DNA from: Candidatus Gastranaerophilales bacterium
GTDB taxonomy: Bacteria; Cyanobacteriota; Vampirovibrionia; Gastranaerophilales; Gastranaerophilaceae
Reading direction: 5' to 3'
Length of the DNA: 64,000 nucleotides
Assembly (NCBI GenBank): GCA_944324915.1
Contig: CALUYD010000001.1
Location: 186,001 to 250,000, forward strand
Below the pieces are notes generated by a model. The model worked only from the letters and a program-made list of their open reading frames with translations. It did no database searches and was not told the origin of the DNA. This document shows positions 37,302-44,767 of this stretch, piece by piece. The first letter of the stretch is position 1; each line of letters begins with the position of its first letter. Made by a program: the position numbers and the translations under genes.

Positions 37302-37892
37302 TTAAAAAATTAATTCGAAACAATCAAATAATTGTTCTAATTCTTTTTCTTGAATTGCTTTTTGGATTTTTTCATTAACTAAATTTAATTTTTCATCAGA
37401 TAATTTTTTCAAATTATCAGGAATTATTATTTGATTTGTCTTAGAACATTCAACAAAACCTTTATTTAAAACAAGAAATTGTTTATAAGTTTTTAAAATC
37501 GGCAAATATTTTTCATCAGGAATATAATTTTTTCCAAGGTAATATTTAAAATCTCTTGGTAATTGATTTGAAACAAAATCAATTAAAAAATTAATTTCAC
37601 TTGTGTATTCATCCTCATCACAAACTTCGCCTAATAATTTATTTCCTTCAATTTCATAATCATTAAATTGCTTAATATATGACGCCCACAAAAGACATCC
37701 TAAATAAAAAGCAACGTTTTTCCTTAAATAAAATTCAAGTTTTCTTGAAGTATGAACAAAATTCATCTTTTTTAATTTTACATTTTGAATAGCGCAAAAT
37801 GTGTAATAAATATATCCCACTTGACCAAGTGCATCCATAACAACAGGCGCAAACCCTGGGTCAAACTTAGCTGTTTTTTCATTATTTTCCAT
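37302..37892 (-). CDS. Protein of unknown function
   Basis: The 196-residue soluble protein is encoded upstream of the radical-SAM gene. It is rich in Lys, Tyr and Phe, with hydrophobic helices such as NVAFYLGCLLWASYIKQF and INFLIDFVSNQL and an acidic, charged C-terminus (KAIQEKELEQLFDCFELIF). No signal peptide, no clear metal or nucleotide motif. It lies between the radical-SAM gene and ftsZ. I do not recognise the family. Confidence 0.7.
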   Translation of the reverse strand: MENNEKTAKFDPGFAPVVMDALGQVGYIYYTFCAIQNVKLKKMNFVHTSRKLEFYLRKNVAFYLGCLLWASYIKQFNDYEIEGNKLLGEVCDEDEYTSEINFLIDFVSNQLPRDFKYYLGKNYIPDEKYLPILKTYKQFLVLNKGFVECSKTNQIIIPDNLKKLSDEKLNLVNEKIQKAIQEKELEQLFDCFELIF

Positions 37893-38044
37893 ATAAATAT
37901 TTTATATTAAACACATAAAAAGTAACAGTTATTTACAAATTTGAATTTATGTTAAATTTAGCGCATAATTCTAGTAGAAATTCTTTACATATAAAAATTT
38001 TTTAAATATAGTTAAATTAAAGTAAATATTAAGAGGGCTAATAA

Positions 38045-39250
38045 GTGGATAAGTTCAAATTAGATAATTATAACAGACAACCTGCAGAGTATCCAAGGTA
38101 TTCATCAAATGCTAATATCAAAGTTGTTGGTGTTGGCGGCGGCGGTGGAAACGCTGTTAACAGAATGATTGCTTCAGGATTAAGCGGTGTTGAATTTTGG
38201 GCAATGAACACTGATGCCCAAGTTCTTGAAATGTCCAGCGCTCAAAAGAAAGTTCAATTAGGTACAAAATTAACAAACGGACTTGGTGCAGGCGGTAATC
38301 CTTCAGTTGGTGAAAAAGCAGCTGAAGAATCAAGAGAAGATATTACAGTAGCACTAGACAGTGCTGATATGGTATTCGTTACAGCCGGTATGGGCGGTGG
38401 CACAGGAACAGGTGCTGCTCCTGTTGTAGCTAAAATCGCTAAAGAAATGGGTGCATTAACAATCGGTGTTGTAACAAAACCATTTAAATTCGAAGGTAAA
38501 AAACGTTTAGCTCAAGCATTAGCTGGTCTTGAAAAATTAAAAGAAAATGTTGATGCGCTAATTGTTATTCCTAATGATAAATTAATGGAAGTTGTTGAAA
38601 GAAGAACAACATTCAAAGACGCATTCTCTGTTGTAGATGAAGTTTTATTATGCGGTGTTCAAGGTATTTCAGATATAATCCTTGTTGGCGGTTTAATTAA
38701 CGTTGACTTTGCCGATGTTAAAACAATTATGCAATCTTCAGGTTCTGCTCTAATGGGTATTGGTAAATCATCAGGCGAAGGTAGAGCTCTTGAAGCTGCT
38801 AAATTAGCAATTGATTCAAAACTTCTTGAAACATCAATCAACGGCGCAACAGGTATCATCATGAACGTTACAGGTGGTCCTGATATGACATTATTTGAAG
38901 TTAACGAAGCAGCAAGCGTTATCCATGACGCTGTTGCAGATGATGCGGAAGTTATCTTCGGTGCTGTTGTTGATGATAGAATTCAAGGAGAAATCCAAAT
39001 CACAATCATTGCAACAGGTTTCGAGTTGAAAAACGGTGAAGTTTCAGCTCCGACAACATCAGCTGCAGACAATAAATTATCAGCAGCAGGATTATTCGGT
39101 GGATTTAGCGCAAGCACAATGGGTGCAAGTTCTTCATTCCCATTCGGCATGCCAAGCAACACAGAAGAAGTTAAAAGAGAACCGGCTCCTCAAACATCTT
39201 CAAGCTCATTGGATATTCCGGAATTCTTAAATCCAAAAAACAGATTATAA
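38045..39250 (+). CDS. ftsZ: Cell division protein FtsZ
   Basis: FtsZ is the tubulin-like GTPase that forms the division ring. The 401-residue protein starts with GTG behind a GAGGG ribosome binding site. [14 protein letters not shown] (29-42) and the tubulin signature GGGTGTG (117-123) bind GTP, and [11 protein letters not shown] carries the T7-loop residues. A variable linker of about 60 residues ends in the conserved SLDIPEFLN peptide that binds FtsA/ZipA-type anchors. The gene is away from the murC-ftsQ cluster at 56-61 kb. It is monocistronic with a strong terminator. Confidence 0.98.
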   Translation: MDKFKLDNYNRQPAEYPRYSSNANIKVVGVGGGGGNAVNRMIASGLSGVEFWAMNTDAQVLEMSSAQKKVQLGTKLTNGLGAGGNPSVGEKAAEESREDITVALDSADMVFVTAGMGGGTGTGAAPVVAKIAKEMGALTIGVVTKPFKFEGKKRLAQALAGLEKLKENVDALIVIPNDKLMEVVERRTTFKDAFSVVDEVLLCGVQGISDIILVGGLINVDFADVKTIMQSSGSALMGIGKSSGEGRALEAAKLAIDSKLLETSINGATGIIMNVTGGPDMTLFEVNEAASVIHDAVADDAEVIFGAVVDDRIQGEIQITIIATGFELKNGEVSAPTTSAADNKLSAAGLFGGFSASTMGASSSFPFGMPSNTEEVKREPAPQTSSSSLDIPEFLNPKNRL

Positions 39251-39271
39251 TTTAAATAATTAAATATAACT

Positions 39272-39301
39272 AAAAAGCTCTGTTATTAAACAGAGCTTTT
39301 T
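39272..39301. terminator. Bidirectional terminator between ftsZ and ylxR
   Basis: AAAAAGCTCTGTT / AACAGAGCTTTTT with a 4-base loop. The stop codon of the convergent ylxR gene lies within it. Confidence 0.9.
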
Positions 39302-39546
39302 AGTATTTCTTCTACTTTTAAAATTTCATCCATATTTGAATATTTTAGTGCAGTTTTTAATTTTTTCTTTTTAATAAGTTGCTTTATGCATTCTTCATTT
39401 TTGCAAACATAAATGCTTCTTCCAAGTTCATATTTACTTGGATTAACTTTTAATGTGCCGTCTTTTAGCTTTGTAATTTTAATTAGCTCATTTCGATTAA
39501 TGAGATTAAAACATCCTTGGCACTTTCTTTTTATTTCTTTTTCCAT
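39286..39546 (-). CDS. ylxR: YlxR-family RNA-binding protein (DUF448)
   Basis: The 86-residue basic protein follows the YlxR pattern: KCQGCFNLINRNELIKI (CxxC plus LIR-like strand), DGTLKVNPSKYELGRSIYVC (GRxxYxC) and CIKQLIKKKKLKTALK. Its role is not firmly settled; relatives bind RNA or modulate RNase P and are usually encoded between nusA and infB. Here it follows the exonuclease gene by 6 bases on the minus strand. Confidence 0.85.
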   Translation of the reverse strand: MEKEIKRKCQGCFNLINRNELIKITKLKDGTLKVNPSKYELGRSIYVCKNEECIKQLIKKKKLKTALKYSNMDEILKVEEILKSSV

Positions 39547-39552
39547 AAAAAA

Positions 39553-40485
39553 TTATTTATTTTTATCTGGTTTTACAACGCTGAATGATTTATTTTCAGA
39601 AATTTCAACACGAGCGGATTTAATTTTTTCTCTAATATCTTCATTAACAGCATTACCTGAAACAAGCCTATCTACAAAAGCATTGTTTAATTTAATTGCT
39701 TTAGGCAGCGCACCAATTTCTTCTAAAACCTCTTTGATTTGCGAAAAATCGTAAGAGAAAGTTTTTTTATGATTATATGTTAAAACTTCGCCTGTATTTG
39801 ATTGAATTTCTTTTCCGCCTCTTTCAAAATAAATTTTAAAAATCGAGCGCAAATCTTGAATTTCAGATTGCATTGTATTAATTGCAGATTGCAAGCGCAA
39901 ATATCTTTCAAACAAATATTCCACATGCTCAATTTGAGATAATTGCCAATTATATTTTTGATAGTATAAAGCCTTTAATTTTGGATAGCACTTTGCTAAT
40001 GCCATAGCATCACCCATAGCTCTATGACGTTTTTTATTTGAAGCACCAAAAACGCTTGCCATAGTATCCAAACCGCAAGATTCATATTGCGGATAAACCT
40101 CTTTAAACATCATTTGAGTATCAACGTAATTGTTTTCAAATGGTTTATTATAAAGTCTTTTAGATGTTCTGTTTAAAAATGAATAGTCAAATATTGCATT
40201 ATGTGCAACAACAGGAGCATCACCAATAAATTCAAAAATTTTAGGATAAATTTCTTCTTCTATGGGAGCATCAATTAAATCTTCTTCTGAAATTCCATGG
40301 ATTGCTTGAGATGATTTTCTAATATGTTGTTTTGCATTAATTAAAGTTTCAAACTTTTCTTTAACTTTACCATTTACCAGCTTAACGCCTGCAAATTCGA
40401 TTATTCTTTCTCTTGTATAATCAAGACCTGTTGTTTCAACGTCTATTACTACTTCAATTTCTTTTTCTTTAGGCTGTTTTGGCAT
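39553..40485 (-). CDS. DnaQ-like (DEDDh) 3'-5' exonuclease
   Basis: The 310-residue protein has the DEDDh exonuclease core. Exo I is VIDVETTGLD (Asp and Glu ligands), Exo II is VAHNAIFDYSFL, and Exo III is HRAMGDA, with His as the general base and Asp as the last metal ligand. It resembles the exonuclease insert of PolC and DNA polymerase III epsilon. The C-terminal 120 residues (from about 185) form a mixed helical domain that I do not recognise. It probably edits or trims DNA or RNA ends. Transcribed just before ylxR. Confidence 0.9.
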   Translation of the reverse strand: MPKQPKEKEIEVVIDVETTGLDYTRERIIEFAGVKLVNGKVKEKFETLINAKQHIRKSSQAIHGISEEDLIDAPIEEEIYPKIFEFIGDAPVVAHNAIFDYSFLNRTSKRLYNKPFENNYVDTQMMFKEVYPQYESCGLDTMASVFGASNKKRHRAMGDAMALAKCYPKLKALYYQKYNWQLSQIEHVEYLFERYLRLQSAINTMQSEIQDLRSIFKIYFERGGKEIQSNTGEVLTYNHKKTFSYDFSQIKEVLEEIGALPKAIKLNNAFVDRLVSGNAVNEDIREKIKSARVEISENKSFSVVKPDKNK

Positions 40486-40524
40486 TTATTTCATTCTTCC
40501 CTTCAAGAAAATCTTAACATAAAA

Positions 40525-41181
40525 TTATTTTTTTATAAATTGGTTAAGTTTTTCTACATTATTATTAACACCTTTGATAGTTTCAATTACTTCATCTTGC
40601 TTTGTTTTAACAACTTCAAGTTTATCTGAAATTCCGCTTTCTATATCTTTAAAATCGTCACCCACAGCTTTTATCTTATCATCTTTCAATGATTTCATTT
40701 CATATAAAAACTTCTGAACACTTTTTTGATTGATATTTTTTACATATTTTTCAATAATTTCAACAACTTCAACTATACCAATTGCCTCATGAACTACATC
40801 ATTTAATCTTATGGTATCACCTGTTAAAATTCCAACATTACAACTGCCATTAGGTGGCATTAATTCGATTGATTTTGAACCTCCAAGACCGTAAAATTCA
40901 ACTCTTGCTGCGGTGCCATTTGGAATTTTCATATCTTTTTGAGTAATTATAATTTGAACATCAACATATTTATCTTTCGGTCTTAATTTTCGAACATAAC
41001 CGACATTAATTCCCATAAATCTAACAGGAGAGCCTTTTGTAATACCGTCAATATCTCTAAATTGAATTGTGTATATATTTGGTTCAACAAAAATTTTAGA
41101 ATAAGCAAATATGCAAACATTGAAAATTATTGTTAAAAATATAGTCCAGATAATAAATTCAATCAAAATCGGTTTTTTCAT
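40525..41181 (-). CDS. MCE/MlaD-domain lipid transport protein
   Basis: The 218-residue protein has a membrane anchor at residues 10-30, then one MCE domain (about 35-115, with FRDIDGITKGSPVRFMGINVGYV and the GLGGSKSIELMPP turn). A coiled-coil tail of about 100 residues follows. MlaD-type proteins bind phospholipids in the periplasm and pass them between membranes, usually with MlaE/MlaF, whose genes are not in the window. The presence of this family points to a double-membrane envelope. It ends 39 bases before the exonuclease gene starts, on the same strand. Confidence 0.88.
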   Translation of the reverse strand: MKKPILIEFIIWTIFLTIIFNVCIFAYSKIFVEPNIYTIQFRDIDGITKGSPVRFMGINVGYVRKLRPKDKYVDVQIIITQKDMKIPNGTAARVEFYGLGGSKSIELMPPNGSCNVGILTGDTIRLNDVVHEAIGIVEVVEIIEKYVKNINQKSVQKFLYEMKSLKDDKIKAVGDDFKDIESGISDKLEVVKTKQDEVIETIKGVNNNVEKLNQFIKK

Positions 41182-41312
41182 AAGTTAATTATAAAGCATA
41201 TATTTAAAATTTTAATACATTTTTTATCTGATTATATTTTGTTGATTAAGAATGAAATTTATTATAAAATCGACTTATAAATTATCGTTATAAAAAAAGA
41301 AAGAAGAAAAAG

Positions 41313-43454
41313 ATGTCAAACATTCCAGAAACCAAAAAAATGGTACTTACGGTTGGTGGGAAAACCGTAGAAGTTGAAACAGGAAAATATGCTAAACAAG
41401 CAACAAGCTCTGTAACAGTGAAATGCGGAAACACAATGTTATTCGTGCATGCAACTGTTAGCAAAGAACCTCGTGTAGGGATAGATTTCTTCCCGTTATT
41501 AATTGATTATGAAGAAAGAATGTCTGCAATAGGCAAAATCCCTGGAGGATACACAAGAACAGAAGGAAGAAGTTCTGAAAAAGCAATCTTAATTTCAAGA
41601 TTAATAGATAGACCAATTAGACCTCTATGGCCTAAAGGATATAGAAATGATGTTCAAATCGTTTCACAATTATTTGCTTATGATCAAGAAGAACAACCGG
41701 ATATTTTATCTATTATCGGTGCTTCAACTGCCCTAATGTTATCAGGCGCTCCTTTTGAAGGTCCTGTTGGCGCAGTTAGAGTAGGAAGAATTGATGGTCA
41801 ATTTATTGCAAACCCAACTCATTCTCAAGACGAAAAATCAGATATGAATATCGTTATAGCAGGTACTCATGATTCAGTTATCATGGTTGAAGCAGGTTGC
41901 AACTTCGTAACTGAAGACGATATTATGGCAGCAGTTGAATTCGCTCAAGTTGAAATTAGAAAACAATGCGAAGCTCAATTAGCTTTTGCTAAAGAATGCG
42001 GAGTTGAAAGACAAGAATTTGTTAATCCTTATGACACATCAGAATTAGCTTCAATCATCAAAGAAACAGCTTATGATGCTGTGGTTGATGCATATCATAC
42101 AACAGATAGAGATGAAAGAAGCGAAAAATTAGAAAAAATCAAAGAAGTTGTTAAAGAAAAAATCGAAGCATTAGGCGAAGAACATCCTATCGCTAAAATG
42201 ATTGAAGAAACAGGCATTGATTTTGTTGCTGAAGAATTCAAAGCTCTTGAAAAGAAAATCATGAGAGCAATGATTAAAAACGAAGGTATTCGTGCAGACG
42301 GTCGTAAAACTTTTGAAGTTCGTCCTATTTGGTGCGAAGTTGGGGTTTTACCAGGTGTTCATGGTTCTGCCGTATTTACAAGAGGTCAAACTCAAATTTT
42401 ATCAGTTGCAACTCTAGCTGGCCCGGGTATGGCTCAAGAACTAGACGGCGTTGACCCTGTTAAAACAAAAAACTACATGCATAAATACATTTTCCCAGGG
42501 TTCTCAGTTGGCGAAGTTAAACCTCTAAGAGGACCGGGCAGACGTGAAGTAGGTCATGGAAATTTAGCAGAAAGAGCTAATGTTCCTGCACTTCCATCTC
42601 AAGAAGAATTCCCTTATGCAATAAGAGTAACATCAGACGTTTTAGAATCAAACGGTTCAACATCAATGGGTTCAACCTGTGCAAGCTCTATGGCATTAAT
42701 GGATGCCGGTGTTCCTGTTAAATGTATGATTGGCGGTGTTGCAATGGGTCTAATCCATGAAGAAGATACTGACATCGTTTTAACAGATATTCAAGGTATT
42801 GAAGACTTTTTAGGTGATATGGACTTCAAAGTTACAGGTAACAGCGAAGGTATTACAGCTCTTCAAATGGATATGAAAATTAAAGGCATATCTAACCCTA
42901 CACTAAGAAGAGCCCTAGCTCAAGCAAAAGACGGCAGATTGTATATTATGGAATGTATGAAAGAAGCAATCAGTGCGCCAAGAGCTGAAATTTCACCTAA
43001 TGCACCAAGATTATTATCTATGACAATACCTCAAGAAGACATTGGAACAGTAATCGGACCTGGCGGTAAAACAATCAGAGGAATTATCGATGCAACAGGC
43101 GCTGAAATTGACATCCAAGATGACGGTAAAGTTACTATCACATCAAACGATAAAGAAGGCGCTGAATTAGCTAAGAAAATGATTAAAGATTTAACTTTCA
43201 AAGCTGAAGTTGGCATGATTTGCAAAGGTAAAGTAGTTAGAATTATTCCAATCGGTGCATTTGTTGAATTGGCCCCAGGAAAAGACGGTATGGTTCATAT
43301 TTCACAAATCTGTAACGAAAGAATTGAAACTATTGAACCACATTTAACAATAGGACAAGAAGTTATTGTTAAAGTTCAAAAAATCGATGATAAAGGTAGA
43401 GTAAATCTAACAATCAAAGGTGTTACAGACGAAGAAAAAGCAAACTTGAATTAA
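41313..43454 (+). CDS. pnp: Polynucleotide phosphorylase
   Basis: PNPase is a phosphate-dependent 3'-5' exoribonuclease that degrades and processes RNA, often as a degradosome part. The 713-residue protein has the usual order: first RNase PH-like domain (about 10-145), helical linker, second RNase PH domain (about 330-560; ELDGVDPVKTKNYMHKYIFPGFSVGEVKPLRGPGRREVGHGNLAERA), KH domain with IGPGGKTIRGIIDATGAEIDI (about 570-635), and S1 domain (about 640-710). An AGAAAGAAGAAAA purine run precedes the ATG. Its last codons and terminator are duplicated about 412 bases downstream. Confidence 0.98.
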   Translation: MSNIPETKKMVLTVGGKTVEVETGKYAKQATSSVTVKCGNTMLFVHATVSKEPRVGIDFFPLLIDYEERMSAIGKIPGGYTRTEGRSSEKAILISRLIDRPIRPLWPKGYRNDVQIVSQLFAYDQEEQPDILSIIGASTALMLSGAPFEGPVGAVRVGRIDGQFIANPTHSQDEKSDMNIVIAGTHDSVIMVEAGCNFVTEDDIMAAVEFAQVEIRKQCEAQLAFAKECGVERQEFVNPYDTSELASIIKETAYDAVVDAYHTTDRDERSEKLEKIKEVVKEKIEALGEEHPIAKMIEETGIDFVAEEFKALEKKIMRAMIKNEGIRADGRKTFEVRPIWCEVGVLPGVHGSAVFTRGQTQILSVATLAGPGMAQELDGVDPVKTKNYMHKYIFPGFSVGEVKPLRGPGRREVGHGNLAERANVPALPSQEEFPYAIRVTSDVLESNGSTSMGSTCASSMALMDAGVPVKCMIGGVAMGLIHEEDTDIVLTDIQGIEDFLGDMDFKVTGNSEGITALQMDMKIKGISNPTLRRALAQAKDGRLYIMECMKEAISAPRAEISPNAPRLLSMTIPQEDIGTVIGPGGKTIRGIIDATGAEIDIQDDGKVTITSNDKEGAELAKKMIKDLTFKAEVGMICKGKVVRIIPIGAFVELAPGKDGMVHISQICNERIETIEPHLTIGQEVIVKVQKIDDKGRVNLTIKGVTDEEKANLN

Positions 43455-43472
43455 GTGTGTGAAGCCGTATAA

Positions 43473-43502
43473 AAAAGCCAAGGTGATGAGCCTTGGCTTT
43501 TT
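43473..43502 (+). terminator. pnp terminator, first copy
   Basis: AAAAGCCAAGG / CCTTGGCTTTT (11 bp, 7-base loop) and T-run. Confidence 0.9.
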
Positions 43503-43650
43503 AGGCGTAACCGTTCTATGGCGACGTAGGATAATCGAGTAAACGAACGACAGCAAAGCGATAGTGAGTTTTACGAGATACCCACAGGAGCATGCGCAAG
43601 CCGGTGCGATAACGAGCTTTTGTTGAGAAAGCGAGTTAAGCACTACGATG

Positions 43651-43694
43651 GCGACGTTTCAAATTCTTGCCGTAGGCGAATTTGACAGGAGCAA
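43651..43694 (+). repeat. 44-bp palindromic repeat, copy 1
   Basis: Direct 44-bp copy of the repeat at 43812-43855, with its own inverted arms CAAATTC ... GAATTTG and a GCC-GTA-GGC tip. It sits inside the insert after pnp. Confidence 0.85.
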
Positions 43695-43704
43695 TGGGAA
43701 TGAT

Positions 43705-43737
43705 GTAAAACCGTAGCGCGACTGCGCTAGGTTTTAC
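43705..43737 (+). repeat. Perfect imperfect-tip hairpin
   Basis: GTAAAACC and GGTTTTAC frame TAGCGC / GCGCTA around a GACT tip with a single bulged G. The compact 14-pair hairpin lies between the two copies of the 44-bp repeat and has no T-run, so it is not a terminator. Confidence 0.7.
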
Positions 43738-43811
43738 GAATGACCCTATGGTGTGTGAGCTCGTGACGGCAGAGCGTTGAGCTCTGGCGAACAGAGCGAA
43801 ACCGTACCTAA

Positions 43812-43855
43812 GCGACGTTTCAAATTCTTGCCGTAGGCGAATTTGACAGGAGCAA
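43812..43855 (+). repeat. 44-bp palindromic repeat, copy 2
   Basis: Second exact copy of the 44-bp repeat. Its end (GGAGCAA) runs directly into the duplicated pnp tail at 43851. Confidence 0.85.
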
Positions 43856-43882
43856 ACTTGAATTAAGTGTGAAGCCGTATAA

Positions 43883-43912
43883 AAAAGCCAAGGTGATGAG
43901 CCTTGGCTTTTT
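43883..43912 (+). terminator. pnp terminator, duplicated copy
   Basis: The same 11-bp hairpin and T-run as at 43473-43502. It is now far from pnp. Confidence 0.85.
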
Positions 43913-43913
43913 T

Positions 43914-44016
43914 GTCATGCTGAATTTATTTCAGCATCTTATTGATTTAAGACCCTGAAACACTCAAAAAGAACAGAAAATCACGCTTGCGCTATTTTCT
44001 AGCTAGTTCAGGGTGA
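43914..44016 (+). repeat. Palindromic element 1 (A arm, B arm with inserted hairpin)
   Basis: Arm A, GTCATGCTGAA...TTCAGCATCTTA (43914-43941), and arm B, TAAGACCCTGAAA...TTCAGGGTGAC (43948-44016), are inverted relatives, so the element opens with GTCA and closes with TGAC. Arm B is split by a 40-base insertion that forms AGAAAAT / ATTTTCT with an inner CGC / GCG stem. Confidence 0.85.
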
Positions 44017-44033
44017 CGGGATTGTTATATTTT

Positions 44034-44116
44034 GTCATGCTGAACTTGTTTCAGCATCTTACCATGTTTATTTAAGATACTATACCTATTAAGACCCTGA
44101 AACGAGTTCAGGGTGA
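44034..44116 (+). repeat. Palindromic element 2 (simple A-B pair)
   Basis: Arm A at 44034-44061 and arm B at 44090-44116, with 28 bases between. It is separated from element 1 by the linker GGGATTGTTATATTTT, which recurs between elements 2 and 3 and, nearly, between 3 and 4. Confidence 0.85.
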
Positions 44117-44132
44117 CGGGATTGTTATATTT

Positions 44133-44519
44133 GTCATGCTGAACTAGTTTCAGCATCTTACCAACTAACAAAGCTCACTTCCAATCCAGTGATAAATCTT
44201 TAAAATCGGGATTATTTTCTTTTATAAGATTTAACTTCCATTCCCTATGCCATCTTTTTAACTGTTTTTCTCTTTTAATTGCGGATTCTATTGAATCAGT
44301 TAATTCAAAGTATACTAATTTGTTAACATTATATTTATTTGTAAAACCTTTAACAACTTTATTTTTATGCTCCCAAACCCTTTTTTCTAAATTGCTTGTA
44401 ACTCCTATATACAAAGTTGTTTCAGAATAATTTGTCATTATATAAACTGCACAAGTTTTATCCATAGATTGATTATAACATATTTTAGTTTTCAGACCCT
44501 GAAACGAGTTCAGGGTGAC
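44133..44519. mobile_element. Candidate element 3: GIY-YIG gene between A and B arms
   Basis: Arm A (44133-44160) and arm B (44495-44519) are the same inverted ends as in elements 1, 2 and 4. Here they enclose the complete GIY-YIG nuclease gene (44175-44465, minus strand), with 14 bases on one side and 29 on the other. The whole is about 387 bases. This is the layout of an autonomous small mobile element with short non-autonomous relatives beside it. Movement is an inference; no target duplication is clearly visible. Confidence 0.55.
44175..44465 (-). CDS. Small GIY-YIG endonuclease
   Basis: The 96-residue nuclease-domain protein starts at ATG 44465 (MDKTCAVYIMTNYSETTLYI). A longer frame would include 25 residues that are only a reading of repeat arm B (VTLNSFQG). 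It has the GIY element as VYIMTN, YIG as LYIGVTS, the Arg in NLEKRVWEHKNK, the Glu region in KREKQLKRWHREWKL and the closing NPDFKDLSLDW. This is the single-domain UPF0213/YhbQ-like group, which cuts DNA. It is embedded in the palindromic repeat array and probably depends on it or acts on it. Confidence 0.9.
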   Translation of the reverse strand: MDKTCAVYIMTNYSETTLYIGVTSNLEKRVWEHKNKVVKGFTNKYNVNKLVYFELTDSIESAIKREKQLKRWHREWKLNLIKENNPDFKDLSLDWK

Positions 44520-44535
44520 GGGTTTGTTATGTTTT

Positions 44536-44597
44536 GTCATGCTGAACTTGATTCAGCATCTTATTAGTTTAAGACCCTGAAACGAGTTCAGGGTGAC
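44536..44597 (+). repeat. Palindromic element 4 (A-B pair, shortest)
   Basis: Arm A (44536-44563) and arm B (44570-44597) with only 6 bases between; the linker GGGTTTGTTATGTTTT precedes it. Confidence 0.85.
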
Positions 44598-44605
44598 GTT
44601 TTAGA

Positions 44606-44717
44606 TAAGACCCTGAAATGCTCAAAGAGAACAGAAAATCACGCTTGCGCTATTTTCTAGCTAGTTCAGGGTGACGGGGTCAAATTCAGGGTGACGAGTT
44701 TAAGTTCAGGATGGCGG
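44606..44717 (+). repeat. Orphan B arm with inserted hairpin and partial B ends
   Basis: 44606-44675 is a B arm split by nearly the same 40-base hairpin insertion as in element 1. It is followed by two fragments of the B end (TTCAGGGTGACG, and a mutated TTCAGGATGGCG). No matching A arm precedes it directly. Confidence 0.75.
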
Positions 44718-44767
44718 AGTAGAATTATTTCTCTTCATAGCGTCATGCTAAACTAGCTAAAAAACAG

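Larger units (their letters stand above)
43439..43912 (+). repeat. Duplicated pnp 3' end and terminator around a GC-richer insert
   Basis: The last 16 bases of pnp, its stop and its terminator hairpin recur: 43439-43502 and 43851-43912 are the same apart from an extra TG in the first copy. The 350 bases between them are clearly richer in G and C than the surroundings and have no convincing reading frame. This is the signature of an insertion or tandem duplication after pnp. Confidence 0.8.
43455..44174. other. 720-base gene-free region made of repeats
   Basis: This stretch holds no credible gene. It contains the duplicated pnp tail, the two 44-bp repeats, one hairpin, and then palindromic elements 1 and 2 and the left arm of element 3. 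All structure I could see is listed separately. Confidence 0.8.
44466..44767. other. 302-base gene-free region made of palindromic repeats
   Basis: It contains arm B of element 3, element 4, a hairpin-bearing B arm, two partial B ends (44684-44696 and 44704-44717) and a degraded A arm starting at 44742. No credible gene. Confidence 0.8.

Noticed and set aside
43407-43643. Minus-strand open frame of 78 codons at the end of pnp
   Set aside because: It reads through the pnp terminator and repeat DNA, has a disordered amino-acid mix and no start signal.
44466-44540. 25-residue N-terminal extension of the GIY-YIG protein
   Set aside because: It translates repeat arm B (VTLNSFQG) and has no ribosome site; the ATG at 44465 matches the family start.
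43914-44720. Possible CRISPR array
   Set aside because: The repeats alternate in orientation, differ in length, contain internal palindromes and do not have regular spacers; no cas gene is near.
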